A DNA stretch of 64,000 nucleotides from Affinundibacterium seohonense (lineage in GTDB: Bacteria > Pseudomonadota > Gammaproteobacteria > Burkholderiales > Burkholderiaceae_D): the NCBI RefSeq assembly GCF_014284305.1, contig NZ_JACOFW010000010.1:1-64000 (forward strand), given 5' to 3'. A model generated the notes under the pieces. It saw nothing but the letters and a program-made list of their open reading frames with translations. It was not told where the DNA came from and did no database searches. Position 1 is the first letter of the stretch. Each line of letters starts with the position of its first letter. This document shows, piece by piece, positions 19,325-27,606 of the stretch. The position numbers were made by a program, and so were the translations under genes.

Positions 19325-19330
19325 TATAAT
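19325..19330 (+). promoter_or_regulatory. candidate -10 box upstream of tolA
   Basis: A perfect TATAAT lies 52 bp before the tolA start in the 93-bp gap after tamB. No good -35 is seen 16-18 bp upstream (closest GTCCTT), so this is a tentative internal promoter that would let tolA-tolB be expressed apart from tamAB. Confidence 0.35.
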
Positions 19331-19382
19331 CACGCGCACGAAGTGAGTGGATATTAGTGGCTAGATCTGTAGTCAAAAATCA

Positions 19383-20207
19383 ATGAATGAATTTACCTAT
19401 AACGGAACAGTGAACTCGAGAAGCTCGGACGGCTTGCAGTGGCAGTCGCTCAGCCTGGCGGGCTTAGTGCATTTGCTGTTACTAGCTTTTCTAGTGATTG
19501 GGGTGCAGTGGCAAAGCAGTGAAACGGTCGCGGTCGAAGCTGAGGTCTGGGACATGACCACCAGAGAAGCAGCGCCGCTGCCTGTGATACAGGAATTGCC
19601 AAAAGAAGAGATTAAACCAATTGAAGAACCCCCAAAAGAGATAGAGAAACCGATAGAAAAGGAAGATCCTGAAATCGCTATCGCACAAGAGAAAAAACGT
19701 AAACAACTTGAAAAAGACAAGCAAGAAGAGTTGAAAAAGGCGGAGCAAAAAAAAGCAGAACTCGAACTGGCAAAGAAAAAAGAGGCGGAAGAGAAAAAAC
19801 GCCTAGCAAAGGAAAAGGCCGCGCAAGATAAAATCTTTGAAGAAAATATGCGCCGTCTAAATGGACAAGTGGTGAAATCAGGTTCAGGCGGGCTAGGAGA
19901 TGCATTAAAATCGACCGGTAATAATCGTGGTGATCCTAGTTACAATGCAAAAGTTGCCGCTAAAATCAAAGCCAATACGATTTATGTGGTGAGTGATAAT
20001 TCCTCGAGCAATCCCACGGTGGAGTTCGTGATTCAGTTATTTCCTGACGGTTCTTTACGGGGACCGATTAAGAAGACCAAATCCTCAGGGATCTTGGCGT
20101 TTGATGACGCAGTGGCCAAAGCGATTGAGAAATCACAGCCATTTCCACGTGATAAGTCTGGTGAAGTACCTGCGAGTCTTAATTTAGTTCACAAAATGAA
20201 AGATTAA
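19383..20207 (+). CDS. tolA: Tol-Pal system protein TolA
   Basis: TolA spans the periplasm from the inner membrane to Pal and TolB. The 274-residue protein has an N-terminal membrane helix (about 23-41), a Pro/Glu-rich stretch, a charged Lys/Glu/Ala coiled-coil domain (about residues 95-155), and a TonB/TolA C-terminal domain with VEFVIQLFPDGSLRG and FDDAVAKAIEKSQPFP. It is shorter than E. coli TolA, mainly in the helical domain, as is usual in betaproteobacteria. tolB follows after 3-6 bp. Confidence 0.93.
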   Translation: MNEFTYNGTVNSRSSDGLQWQSLSLAGLVHLLLLAFLVIGVQWQSSETVAVEAEVWDMTTREAAPLPVIQELPKEEIKPIEEPPKEIEKPIEKEDPEIAIAQEKKRKQLEKDKQEELKKAEQKKAELELAKKKEAEEKKRLAKEKAAQDKIFEENMRRLNGQVVKSGSGGLGDALKSTGNNRGDPSYNAKVAAKIKANTIYVVSDNSSSNPTVEFVIQLFPDGSLRGPIKKTKSSGILAFDDAVAKAIEKSQPFPRDKSGEVPASLNLVHKMKD

Positions 20208-20213
20208 AGTTTG

Positions 20214-21491
20214 ATGAAAAAGTTTTCGATAATTAAAGCCTTGATGATAGGCGTGGCGAGTCTGGTATGCAGTCTGGCGCAGGCGCAGATGCGGGTTGAG
20301 ATTTCGGGTGTCGGTTCAAACCAAATCCCGATCGCCGTCGCTGCTTTCGCGAATGAAGAATTGTCTCCTCAACTGGTGACAAGCATTATTCGTGATGATT
20401 TGAACCGTAGCGGTTATTTTCGCTTGATCGAAGTCGGTGTAGCGATTGCAGAAAGCGCGACAGTTGATTTTGAAAACTGGAAAACGCGCGGCGCCACAGC
20501 CATGGTAGTTGGTAGCGTACAAAAAAAAGGCGAGGGGCGTTTTGATGTGCGTTATAAATTATATGACGTCCTGAAGGGTGAAATGTTATCCGGCTTTTCT
20601 ATGGATACACCGACCCCAAAAATGCGTTTGACCGCGCATAAAATAGCGGATGATATTTACGAGAAACTCACTGGTATTCCAGGCGTGTTTTCAACTCGCA
20701 TCGCTTATGTTACTAAAGCGGGCAATCAATATCGTTTGGAAATTTCAGATGCGGATGGAGAAGGTGTACAAGTTGCGCTGACTTCAAAGGAGCCGATTAT
20801 TTCACCTATCTGGTCACCGGATGGCATTAGAGTCGCTTACGTTTCTATGGAATTAAAGAAACCTATCGTTTATATTCAGAACTTAATGACCGGTCAGCGC
20901 AGCACTGTGGCGAATTTTAAAGGTAATAATTCTTCGCCGTCATGGTCACCCGATGGCAGCAAGTTATTAGTGACTTTATCAAAGGGCGCGATTGCGCAAA
21001 TTTATTCAATCAATGCCGACGGCTCTGACGCACAGCGCTTGAGCAATTCGAATGGGATTGACACTGAGGGACGTTATTCGCCCGATGGTCGTTATATTTA
21101 TTTCGTCAGTGATCGCGGTGGCAATCCTCAAATTTATCGTATGAATGCCGATGGTAGTGATGTGAAGCGGATGACTTTTAAAGGTAGCTACAACATTTCA
21201 CCTCGTGTTTCACCAGACGGAAATACCTTGGTGTTTATTTCCCGTCGTGATGGCGGTGATTTCGTTTATGCCATGGATTTAGCGAACAGTAATCAAGAGT
21301 TAAAATTATCTGACACCAATCGCGACGAGTCGCCAAGCTTTGCGCCGAACGGACGTTATGTTCTGTATGCGACACAGACGGGGCGTCGTGGTACTTTAGG
21401 TATGGTTTCTACTGACGCTAAGGTTAAGCAAAAGTTAACCATACAAGCCGGTGAAATACGTGAGCCAACTTGGGGTCCTTTCATGAAATAG
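20214..21491 (+). CDS. tolB: Tol-Pal system periplasmic protein TolB
   Basis: TolB is a soluble periplasmic beta-propeller that binds Pal. The protein has a signal peptide ending near AQAQ (about residue 24), an N-terminal TolB domain, and WD40-like repeats marked by recurring SPDG/SWSPDGSKLL/YSPDGRYIYF motifs. Length is 425 residues from ATG 20214; a TTG at 20211 is an alternative. The start lies just after the tolA stop, so the genes are likely coupled. Confidence 0.95.
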   Translation: MKKFSIIKALMIGVASLVCSLAQAQMRVEISGVGSNQIPIAVAAFANEELSPQLVTSIIRDDLNRSGYFRLIEVGVAIAESATVDFENWKTRGATAMVVGSVQKKGEGRFDVRYKLYDVLKGEMLSGFSMDTPTPKMRLTAHKIADDIYEKLTGIPGVFSTRIAYVTKAGNQYRLEISDADGEGVQVALTSKEPIISPIWSPDGIRVAYVSMELKKPIVYIQNLMTGQRSTVANFKGNNSSPSWSPDGSKLLVTLSKGAIAQIYSINADGSDAQRLSNSNGIDTEGRYSPDGRYIYFVSDRGGNPQIYRMNADGSDVKRMTFKGSYNISPRVSPDGNTLVFISRRDGGDFVYAMDLANSNQELKLSDTNRDESPSFAPNGRYVLYATQTGRRGTLGMVSTDAKVKQKLTIQAGEIREPTWGPFMK

Positions 21492-21568
21492 TGGAAATTT
21501 ACCTTTTTTAGGGTACAATTTCGCGTTTTGTATTGTTTTAGCCTTTAAATTTCTAACAGGAGAGTTTC

Positions 21569-22096
21569 ATGCGTTTTACATCAGCATCTAAAACCGTTGC
21601 CGTCTTATTGGCAAGTATCGCGTTAATCAGCGCTTGCAGCACACCAGTTCCGCCAGCAGAGCCAGTCAAAATTGTCGAAACTAAACCAGAGCCAGTGAAG
21701 CCAGCAGACACGCGTGAAGTAAAGCCTGTTGCCGCTGTTGAAGTGGATCCATTGACAGTTGGTGCATTGGCTAAACGTAGCATCTATTTCGATTATGATA
21801 GCTATGTCGTAAAAGCGGAATTCCAGGCTACAGTTGAAGCCCATGCGAAATACTTGGTTGCAAACAAAGGCCGTAAAATCTTAGTTCAAGGTAATACTGA
21901 TGAGCGCGGTGGCCGTGAATATAATATCGCTTTGGGTCAAAAACGTGCAGAAGCAGTGCGTAAAGCATTGGCATTGTTAGGCGTAGCAGAAGCACAAGTT
22001 GAAGCAGTTTCTTTAGGTGAAGAAAAGCCAAAAGCAACTGGTAGCGATGAAGCGTCATGGGCAGAAAATCGTCGTTCTGACATCGTTTACCAATAA
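21569..22096 (+). CDS. pal: peptidoglycan-associated lipoprotein Pal
   Basis: Pal is an outer-membrane lipoprotein that tethers the outer membrane to peptidoglycan and is the terminal partner of the Tol machine. A lipobox LISAC is seen at about residues 19-23, followed by a Pro/Val/Lys-rich linker and an OmpA-like domain with NTDERGGREYNIALGQKRAEAV, which carries the diaminopimelate-binding Asp and Arg. ACAGGAGAG gives a strong ribosome-binding site, fitting high expression. A terminator follows, separating it from cpoB. Confidence 0.96.
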   Translation: MRFTSASKTVAVLLASIALISACSTPVPPAEPVKIVETKPEPVKPADTREVKPVAAVEVDPLTVGALAKRSIYFDYDSYVVKAEFQATVEAHAKYLVANKGRKILVQGNTDERGGREYNIALGQKRAEAVRKALALLGVAEAQVEAVSLGEEKPKATGSDEASWAENRRSDIVYQ

Positions 22097-22142
22097 TTTA
22101 TATAGAAATAATTTTTAGAATTATTTTTGTATTGAGGTAAGT

Positions 22143-22185
22143 AAAAACGGACTTTGCAGTGTCATACTGCAAAGTCCGTTTTTTA
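22143..22185 (+). terminator. rho-independent terminator after pal
   Basis: A 15-bp perfect stem AACGGACTTTGCAGT (22146-22160) / ACTGCAAAGTCCGTT (22166-22180) with loop GTCAT and a T tract. It would reduce read-through from pal into cpoB. Confidence 0.92.
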
Positions 22186-22227
22186 TTGTGTTAACGTAGT
22201 TGATGGTATTTCGATTGAGGTTGAAAA

Positions 22228-22989
22228 ATGAACGTTTCCTGTTTAAATAGAAAAATAAAAGCGCTGGTATTTGTCTGCATGTTAACGCCAGCGATTGCTT
22301 CCGCAGGTTTATTTGATGATGAAGAAGCGCGTAAAGCAATTTTAGATTTGCGCACAAAGATTACGGCACTGACGGCCAAGCTGGAGGCTAGGCTTGATGA
22401 TAAAGCCGATAAAACCAGCGCCTTGGAATTGAATAACCAAAACGAGCAATTAAAGGCTGAGATTTCGACGCTGCGTGGACAAATTGAAGTGCTATTGAAC
22501 GATTTGGCTAATTTGCAAAAGCGTCAACAAGATTTTTATGTTGATTTAGATAAGCGTATTCGAGCCTTAGAGCCGAAGAAGTTAACGGTCGAAGGGCGTG
22601 AGGTCACTATTGAGCAAAGTGAGCAGCGTAGTTTCGATGCCGCGATGAGTTTGTACAAAGCTGGCCAGTATGCCAATGCGGCTTCCGCATTTACTGGCTT
22701 TACTTTAAATTATCCAGAGTCGATTTTTGCCAGTCAGGCGCAATATTGGTTGGGCAACTCACATTATGCGCAGCGCGATTGTAAAAGCACGATCGTAGCG
22801 CTAGAAAAACTGCTAAAGACTTATCCAGGCAATCCGAAGGAGCCGGATGCCATGTTAAACATCGCAGCTTGTCAGTTAGAGTTGAAAGATAAAAAGGAAA
22901 GTCGTAAGACATTGCAGGCGGTAATCAGCAAATTCCCAGGCACAGAGGCAGCGCAAGCAGCCAAGAGTCGCCTGCCGTCAACAAAATAA
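22228..22989 (+). CDS. cpoB: cell division coordinator CpoB (YbgF)
   Basis: CpoB couples Tol-Pal action to septal peptidoglycan synthesis in the periplasm. The 253-residue protein has a signal peptide (about 1-25, cleaved before GLFDDEEARK), an N-terminal coiled coil (about 35-105) and C-terminal TPR repeats beginning at SFDAAMSLYKAGQYANAASAF. These are standard YbgF features. It is the last gene of the tol-pal cluster. Confidence 0.94.
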   Translation: MNVSCLNRKIKALVFVCMLTPAIASAGLFDDEEARKAILDLRTKITALTAKLEARLDDKADKTSALELNNQNEQLKAEISTLRGQIEVLLNDLANLQKRQQDFYVDLDKRIRALEPKKLTVEGREVTIEQSEQRSFDAAMSLYKAGQYANAASAFTGFTLNYPESIFASQAQYWLGNSHYAQRDCKSTIVALEKLLKTYPGNPKEPDAMLNIAACQLELKDKKESRKTLQAVISKFPGTEAAQAAKSRLPSTK

Positions 22990-23002
22990 TCCGGTCTCGT
23001 AA

Positions 23003-23031
23003 TTGACAGGATGTAAGAATCGACCTATAAT
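23003..23031 (+). promoter_or_regulatory. consensus sigma-70 promoter of tRNA-Lys
   Basis: TTGACA (23003-23008), a 17-bp spacer, and TATAAT (23026-23031) match the consensus at every position. The first tRNA base is 12 bp after the -10 box. Confidence 0.92.
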
Positions 23032-23042
23032 CTCGTTCTTTC

Positions 23043-23118
23043 GGGTCGTTAGCTCAGCTGGTAGAGCAGCGGACTTTTAATCCGTTGGTCGCAGGTTCGA
23101 ATCCCGCACGGCCTACCA
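23043..23118 (+). tRNA. tRNA-Lys (anticodon UUU), copy 1
   Basis: The 76-nt cloverleaf has acceptor strands GGGTCGT/ACGGCCT (two G-U pairs), D-loop TAGCTCAGCTGGTAGAGCA, anticodon loop CTTTTAA with anticodon TTT, T-arm GGTTCGAATCC, discriminator A and an encoded CCA. Confidence 0.97.
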
Positions 23119-23128
23119 CGAATACAGT

Positions 23129-23159
23129 AAAGGACTTAGGTGAAAATCTAAGTCCTTTT
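23129..23159 (+). terminator. hairpin/terminator between the two tRNA-Lys genes
   Basis: Perfect stem AAAGGACTTAG (23129-23139) / CTAAGTCCTTT (23148-23158) with a short T run after it. It may end transcription after copy 1 or act as a processing hairpin if both tRNAs are read from one promoter. Confidence 0.7.
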
Positions 23160-23220
23160 CATTTACCGGATATTTCGTGTAGTAAATTTAGAAATATATC
23201 GGTAAATCGCAGCAAGTTTT

Positions 23221-23296
23221 GGGTCGTTAGCTCAGCTGGTAGAGCAGCGGACTTTTAATCCGTTGGTCGCAGGTTCGAATCCCGCACGGCCTACCA
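23221..23296 (+). tRNA. tRNA-Lys (anticodon UUU), copy 2
   Basis: Identical over all 76 nt to the copy at 23043-23118, including the encoded CCA. No consensus promoter of its own is evident in the 102-bp spacer. Confidence 0.97.
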
Positions 23297-23303
23297 AAAC
23301 AAA

Positions 23304-23335
23304 AAAGACTCAGCTTAGGTTGGGTCTTTTTTTTT
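23304..23335 (+). terminator. terminator after tRNA-Lys copy 2
   Basis: A stem of AAAGACTCAG pairing with TTGGGTCTTT (one G-T near the base of the loop and others tolerated) is followed by a run of nine T residues. Confidence 0.8.
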
Positions 23336-23467
23336 CGCCTATTTTTTATTGTAGCGTCTTTGTTTCCGATGATTGCCGTCGTCATGTAGTGTTGCGCTTG
23401 TTTTTCTTCGCGTTTGAGCCCAATTCTGTGATACTTTTGGCGAATCTTTAATTCGAGTATTCAGTCA

Positions 23468-24535
23468 ATGAGCAAGTCGCCGGTTTCAATTACCTCAACC
23501 CCATCCCATACTGTTTCAGCTTCTGAGCAAAAGCGTTTGCAAATGGCAGATATTGCGCGATTGGCGGGCGTGTCGACTTCGACCGTGTCGCGTGCATTGA
23601 ACAAGAGTCCGCTGATCAACGAAGAAACGAGAAATCGCATCGAGCAGCTGGCAAGGTCCTTAAATTACTCGATCAATGTTGGTGCGCAAAATCTGCGTTT
23701 GAAACAAAATCGTACGGTGGCTGTAGTGGTGCCATTTGATAGCACTTCCCGTCAGCATTTGTCCGATCCTTTCTTTCTTAGTATCTTAGGTAGTATTGCC
23801 GATGCTTTGACTGCGAAAGGCTTTGATATGCTATTGACGCGTGTCGATGCAGAAGAGTTGGATGCCGCAGCACAATTGTTTGATACTGGGCGGGCGATCG
23901 GCGTGATTTTGATTGGTCAATGGCGGCACCATGATCAACTCAATCAAATGGCCGTAAGGCGTGTGCCTATTGTCGTGTGGGGTGCGCAAATTCCACAACA
24001 ACTGTATGTGACAGTGGGTAGTGATAATGTTGCTGGTGGATTTCTAGCGACCGAACATCTTTTGCTGAATCAGCGTCGTCGCATCGCTTTTTTTGGCGAC
24101 ACTCAATTGCCTGAGGTTGCTGATCGTTTTCAAGGTTATCAGAAGGCGCTGCAACAATATCAAATTCCCTTCGATTCAGATTTGGTCTTGCCTGCGGTTT
24201 TTACGGAAGAGGGTGGGCGCGCTGCGGTTGCTGAGTTGCTGGCACGTGATGTGCGTTTTGATGCCTTGTTTGCCTGTAGCGATTTATTAGCGATGACGGC
24301 AATTAATTCCTTCCGTGAACGAGGCTTGACGACGCCTCAAGATGTCGCCGTGGTCGGTTACGACGATATTGAGTTGGCGCGATACTTCCATCCCCCTTTA
24401 AGCACCATACGTCAACCTTTAGTTGCGGCTGGTGAGGCATTGGTTGCCACTGTTCTAGCGATGGCCGATGGTCAAGTACTGCCGCCAGTGCTATTGTCGA
24501 CTGAGCTCGTCGTTCGCCAATCTAGTGCGATGTAA
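23468..24535 (+). CDS. LacI-family repressor of the sucrose locus (SuxR-like)
   Basis: The 355-residue LacI/GalR regulator has an unusually long leader of about 25 residues before the HTH (MADIARLAGVSTSTVSRALN), then the hinge helix and a periplasmic-binding-protein-like effector domain (AVVGYDDIELARYF, PLSTIRQP). It lies 637 bp upstream of the sucrose TonB receptor on the same strand. Palindromes of LacI type sit in that gap and are its likely targets. By analogy with the sux locus of Xanthomonas it should repress receptor, enzyme and permease genes until sucrose or a derivative binds. A start at Met26 (23543) is possible. Confidence 0.82.
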   Translation: MSKSPVSITSTPSHTVSASEQKRLQMADIARLAGVSTSTVSRALNKSPLINEETRNRIEQLARSLNYSINVGAQNLRLKQNRTVAVVVPFDSTSRQHLSDPFFLSILGSIADALTAKGFDMLLTRVDAEELDAAAQLFDTGRAIGVILIGQWRHHDQLNQMAVRRVPIVVWGAQIPQQLYVTVGSDNVAGGFLATEHLLLNQRRRIAFFGDTQLPEVADRFQGYQKALQQYQIPFDSDLVLPAVFTEEGGRAAVAELLARDVRFDALFACSDLLAMTAINSFRERGLTTPQDVAVVGYDDIELARYFHPPLSTIRQPLVAAGEALVATVLAMADGQVLPPVLLSTELVVRQSSAM

Positions 24536-24711
24536 ATCTAAGTTGGGATTTTTCTAGATAGATGGTGGGGCAATCTGTAGTTTTTCGACGATTGTTCATC
24601 GAGAATAGTCCTACTCCCATCTTAAAAAAGTTTTTTTAAGCTTCTTATCTCTTTCCTTGTGCTATAGCTGGCTCTATTTTGGTTAAGCTTATTGAAGTTT
24701 ACGCATTCATT

Positions 24712-24725
24712 TGCAATCGTTTGCA
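24712..24725. promoter_or_regulatory. auxiliary LacI-type operator
   Basis: TGCAATCGTTTGCA is a palindrome with one mismatched pair and a central CG, closely similar to the perfect site 231 bp downstream. The pair could support repression looping. Which regulator binds is inferred from proximity. Confidence 0.6.
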
Positions 24726-24942
24726 GTAATCCTATCTGAAGTTCATTGATTGGTATCAATTTCCAACATGTTAGTGTTGCAAAGCACCATACTGGCATAA
24801 GTAGAAATCATCAGAAGATGATGATATCTACTGTATGTGTATGATTTTAAATATTAAAACTACGTTTTTCTCATCCTTTTTTCTTGCCGTTGTTTTCCAT
24901 GCTCAATTGAACGCCTTTGCTGCTCCGCACAATAAATAGTTT

Positions 24943-24958
24943 ATGCAATCGATTGCAT
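24943..24958. promoter_or_regulatory. LacI-type operator overlapping the -35 box
   Basis: ATGCAATCGATTGCAT is a perfect 16-bp palindrome with the central CG pair typical of LacI-family sites. Its right end (TTGCAT, 24953-24958) is the -35 box of the receptor promoter, so binding would block RNA polymerase. Confidence 0.78.
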
Positions 24959-24981
24959 CAACTATTTTTGCGACATATAAT
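24953..24981 (+). promoter_or_regulatory. sigma-70 promoter of the sucrose TonB receptor gene
   Basis: TTGCAT (24953-24958), a 17-bp spacer and a perfect TATAAT (24976-24981). The transcript would have a leader of about 185 nt before ATG 25173. Confidence 0.75.
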
Positions 24982-25172
24982 GCCACCATCGGTAAAGAAA
25001 AAACTGTAATCGTCTTTCAATTGCACCTCGATCTGAAATAACGATGCCATACCCGTGCTAACGTAGCAGGATGGTCAAGTATTAAAAGTGCTTGCAAACG
25101 AGTTCTTACTGACACGAATATCGCTTTATGTATTGAGCATAAGGCGTTTAATTGAACACCAAGGAGACTAAG

Positions 25173-27482
25173 ATGCGTGCTTTAACACAAGAAATGACCA
25201 GTAAATTGAATCAGATGACCATTGCCGTATCGTTGGCAGTGATGGCGATGGCAAGTGCACAGGCACAGACAGCTGCACCAGTAAAGGACAAAGACGGATT
25301 GAATCTGGAAACCGTTGTGGTTACCGGAACGCCTATCGGCAAATCCAAAATGAAGGCCAGTGTTTCCGTGAGTACATTCGAGTCTGATCAGATCATGCAA
25401 TCATCACCAACCAACGCCGCAGAAATTTTACGTTCTATTCCAGGTGTACGCGCTGAATCTTCCGGGGGGGAGGGAAACGCAAACTTGACCGTACGTGGTG
25501 TGCCGGTGTCGGCTGGTGGTGCGCGCTATGTGCAATTTCAGGAAGATGGCTTGCCAGTATTGCAGTTTGGCGATATCGCTTTCGTCACGCCTGATATGTA
25601 TTTGCGCGCCGATGGTGGCTTGAGTCATTTGGAAGTTGTACGTGGCGGCTCTGCATCGACTCTGGCGACAAATGCACCTGGCGGCATCATCAATTTCATT
25701 ACGCGTAATGGTAAAGAAAAAGGTGGAAGCATCGGTCTCACCAAAGGTTTAGATTTCAATCAAACGCGCTATGACTTCGACTATGGTGCTGCGATCTCTG
25801 AGAAAACCCGTTTCTTCATCGGCGGACATTATCGCGTCGGTGATAGCTCTCGCCCAGCAGGTGTGACCGCAGAAGATGGCGGGCAATTGCGTGCGAATAT
25901 TACCCATGAATTAGATCAAGGTTATGTGCGTTTGAGCTTCAAACATCTGGATGATAAAACACCGATGAATATGCCAGTGCCAGTGAAAACTACGAATGGT
26001 GTGATCGCAGAATTGCCTGGTATCGATCCACGTACCGCTAGTTTTTATTCGCCATACTGGGTCAAAGATATTGTCCTCGACAAAAATAATCAACGTATCG
26101 CTACGAACATCAATGATGGTTTGCAGGTAAAGAATAATGCTTTCGGCGCTGAGGCATCTTTGAATTTAGGCCAAGGTTGGAAGTTGGATGAAAAATTCCG
26201 TAAGTCGAGCAATAGCGGACGTTTCATTTCCATCTTCCCTGCTGATAATGGTAATCCGCAAAAGAACATGAGCTACGCTACCGGGCCGAATGCTGGTAAA
26301 GCATATACGGGGGCAGCGGTGACAGCTGCGGTCTTCAATACGTCGATCGACGATTTGGGAAGTACAGTCAATGACTTGCGTGTGTCGAATAGCTTCCAAA
26401 TGGGCGATGGCAAGCTTGCGTTCACTGGCGGCTTGTTTACTTCTTTGCAAAATGTTTCATTGACGTGGAATTTTAATCACTATTTGCTGCAAGCGAGTGG
26501 TGATAAACCTGCCCTATTAAATTCAGCAGCGACGATTGCTGGCACATCGGGTTTGTTAGCGCAGGGTACGGATGTTTGGGGTGGTTGCTGTAACCGCGCT
26601 ATTGATGCGCAATACAAAACGACTTCACCTTATGCAACACTAGGATATGAAATCGGCGATTGGAATGTGGACGCTAGCATCCGACGCGATAGTCAAGATG
26701 CTTCTGGCACGTACAATCAAGCGGTCAACCAAAGCTATCAGCAAAAGAATTCTAAGACGATCGACTACTCAGTGAATCACACATCGTACTCAGCGGGCGT
26801 GAATTACAGCTTCGACAAAAACTTGGCGTTCTTCGCTCGCACTAGTGAGGGCATCGCATTTAATGCAGATCGCATTATGTTTGGTAATCCGCTCGATGGC
26901 TCAGTGCCAATCAGCACAAATATCGTGAAGCAGACTGAGGCTGGCTTTAAATGGAAATCCGGTGGATTCAATAGCTTCGTCACATTCTTCCAAGCGAAAA
27001 CCGACGAGTCGAATTTCGAAGCAACCACACAGAAATTTACTGCCAATAGCTACGATGCGAAGGGCACTGAAATTGAAGCGAGCTATCGCATGGGCGCATT
27101 TAACTTGAGTGGTGGTGCGACGTTCACTGATGCTGAAATTGTGAATGCCAATGACAAATCCGTAATCGGCAAAACACCGCGCCGTCAGGCACGTACGGTT
27201 TATCAATTGACGCCAACATGGACGGCTGGTGATCTGGTGCTTGGTGCGAGTGTGATCGGTACGTCCAAATCATGGGGTGATGATAACAACACGATTACGA
27301 TGCCGGGATTTAAGGTCGTGAACGCCTTTGTTAATTATCAAATCAATGAGCGTTTAAAGGCGTCTCTGAATGCGAACAATTTGTTCAACGCGATCGGCTA
27401 TACCGAAGTGGAAGGTGATGGTCACGCAGCTCGATCAGTCAATGGCAGATCTGTACGCGCTACTCTGACGTATAGCTTTTGA
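25173..27482 (+). CDS. TonB-dependent receptor, probable sucrose receptor (SuxA-like)
   Basis: A 769-residue outer-membrane receptor. The signal peptide ends near ASAQAQ; the N-terminal plug starts with ETVVVTGTPIG and has NAAEILRSIPGVRAESSGG and LEVVRGGSASTLATNAPGGIINFIT; the C-terminal barrel ends in an aromatic residue (LTYSF). ATG 25173 is chosen because AAGGAG (25161-25166) precedes it by 6 nt; the TTG at 25152 would add 7 residues. Between a LacI regulator and an amylosucrase-type gene, the substrate is most likely sucrose imported with TonB energy, as in the sux locus. Substrate is inference from context. Confidence 0.88.
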   Translation: MRALTQEMTSKLNQMTIAVSLAVMAMASAQAQTAAPVKDKDGLNLETVVVTGTPIGKSKMKASVSVSTFESDQIMQSSPTNAAEILRSIPGVRAESSGGEGNANLTVRGVPVSAGGARYVQFQEDGLPVLQFGDIAFVTPDMYLRADGGLSHLEVVRGGSASTLATNAPGGIINFITRNGKEKGGSIGLTKGLDFNQTRYDFDYGAAISEKTRFFIGGHYRVGDSSRPAGVTAEDGGQLRANITHELDQGYVRLSFKHLDDKTPMNMPVPVKTTNGVIAELPGIDPRTASFYSPYWVKDIVLDKNNQRIATNINDGLQVKNNAFGAEASLNLGQGWKLDEKFRKSSNSGRFISIFPADNGNPQKNMSYATGPNAGKAYTGAAVTAAVFNTSIDDLGSTVNDLRVSNSFQMGDGKLAFTGGLFTSLQNVSLTWNFNHYLLQASGDKPALLNSAATIAGTSGLLAQGTDVWGGCCNRAIDAQYKTTSPYATLGYEIGDWNVDASIRRDSQDASGTYNQAVNQSYQQKNSKTIDYSVNHTSYSAGVNYSFDKNLAFFARTSEGIAFNADRIMFGNPLDGSVPISTNIVKQTEAGFKWKSGGFNSFVTFFQAKTDESNFEATTQKFTANSYDAKGTEIEASYRMGAFNLSGGATFTDAEIVNANDKSVIGKTPRRQARTVYQLTPTWTAGDLVLGASVIGTSKSWGDDNNTITMPGFKVVNAFVNYQINERLKASLNANNLFNAIGYTEVEGDGHAARSVNGRSVRATLTYSF

Positions 27483-27542
27483 TTGACCTAATCGATCTAA
27501 TCGAACTTCATACTATTTTCTTCTTCAGTTGTTATGTTGAAG

Positions 27543-27575
27543 TGCAAGCAAAGTGCTCATCTCGCTTTGCTTGCA
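27543..27575. repeat. inverted repeat between receptor and amylosucrase genes
   Basis: TGCAAGCAAAG (27543-27553) and CTTTGCTTGCA (27565-27575) are perfect complements with an 11-nt loop. No T tract follows, so it is more likely an intercistronic mRNA-stabilising or attenuating hairpin than a full terminator. Confidence 0.6.
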
Positions 27576-27606
27576 ATAACTTTGCGTTTTCTTTGAGTCT
27601 TTTGCC

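Larger units (their letters stand above)
24536..25172. other. regulatory region of the sucrose locus
   Basis: No gene is seen in this 637-bp gap. It holds two TGCAATCG-type LacI palindromes, a promoter, and a TGCAAACG half-site at 25093-25100. The rest shows no recognisable element. Confidence 0.6.

Noticed and set aside
27543..27575. Hairpin considered as a terminator of the sucrose receptor gene
   Set aside because: It lacks a T tract on the 3' side, and the following enzyme gene has no evident promoter, so it is listed only as an inverted repeat.
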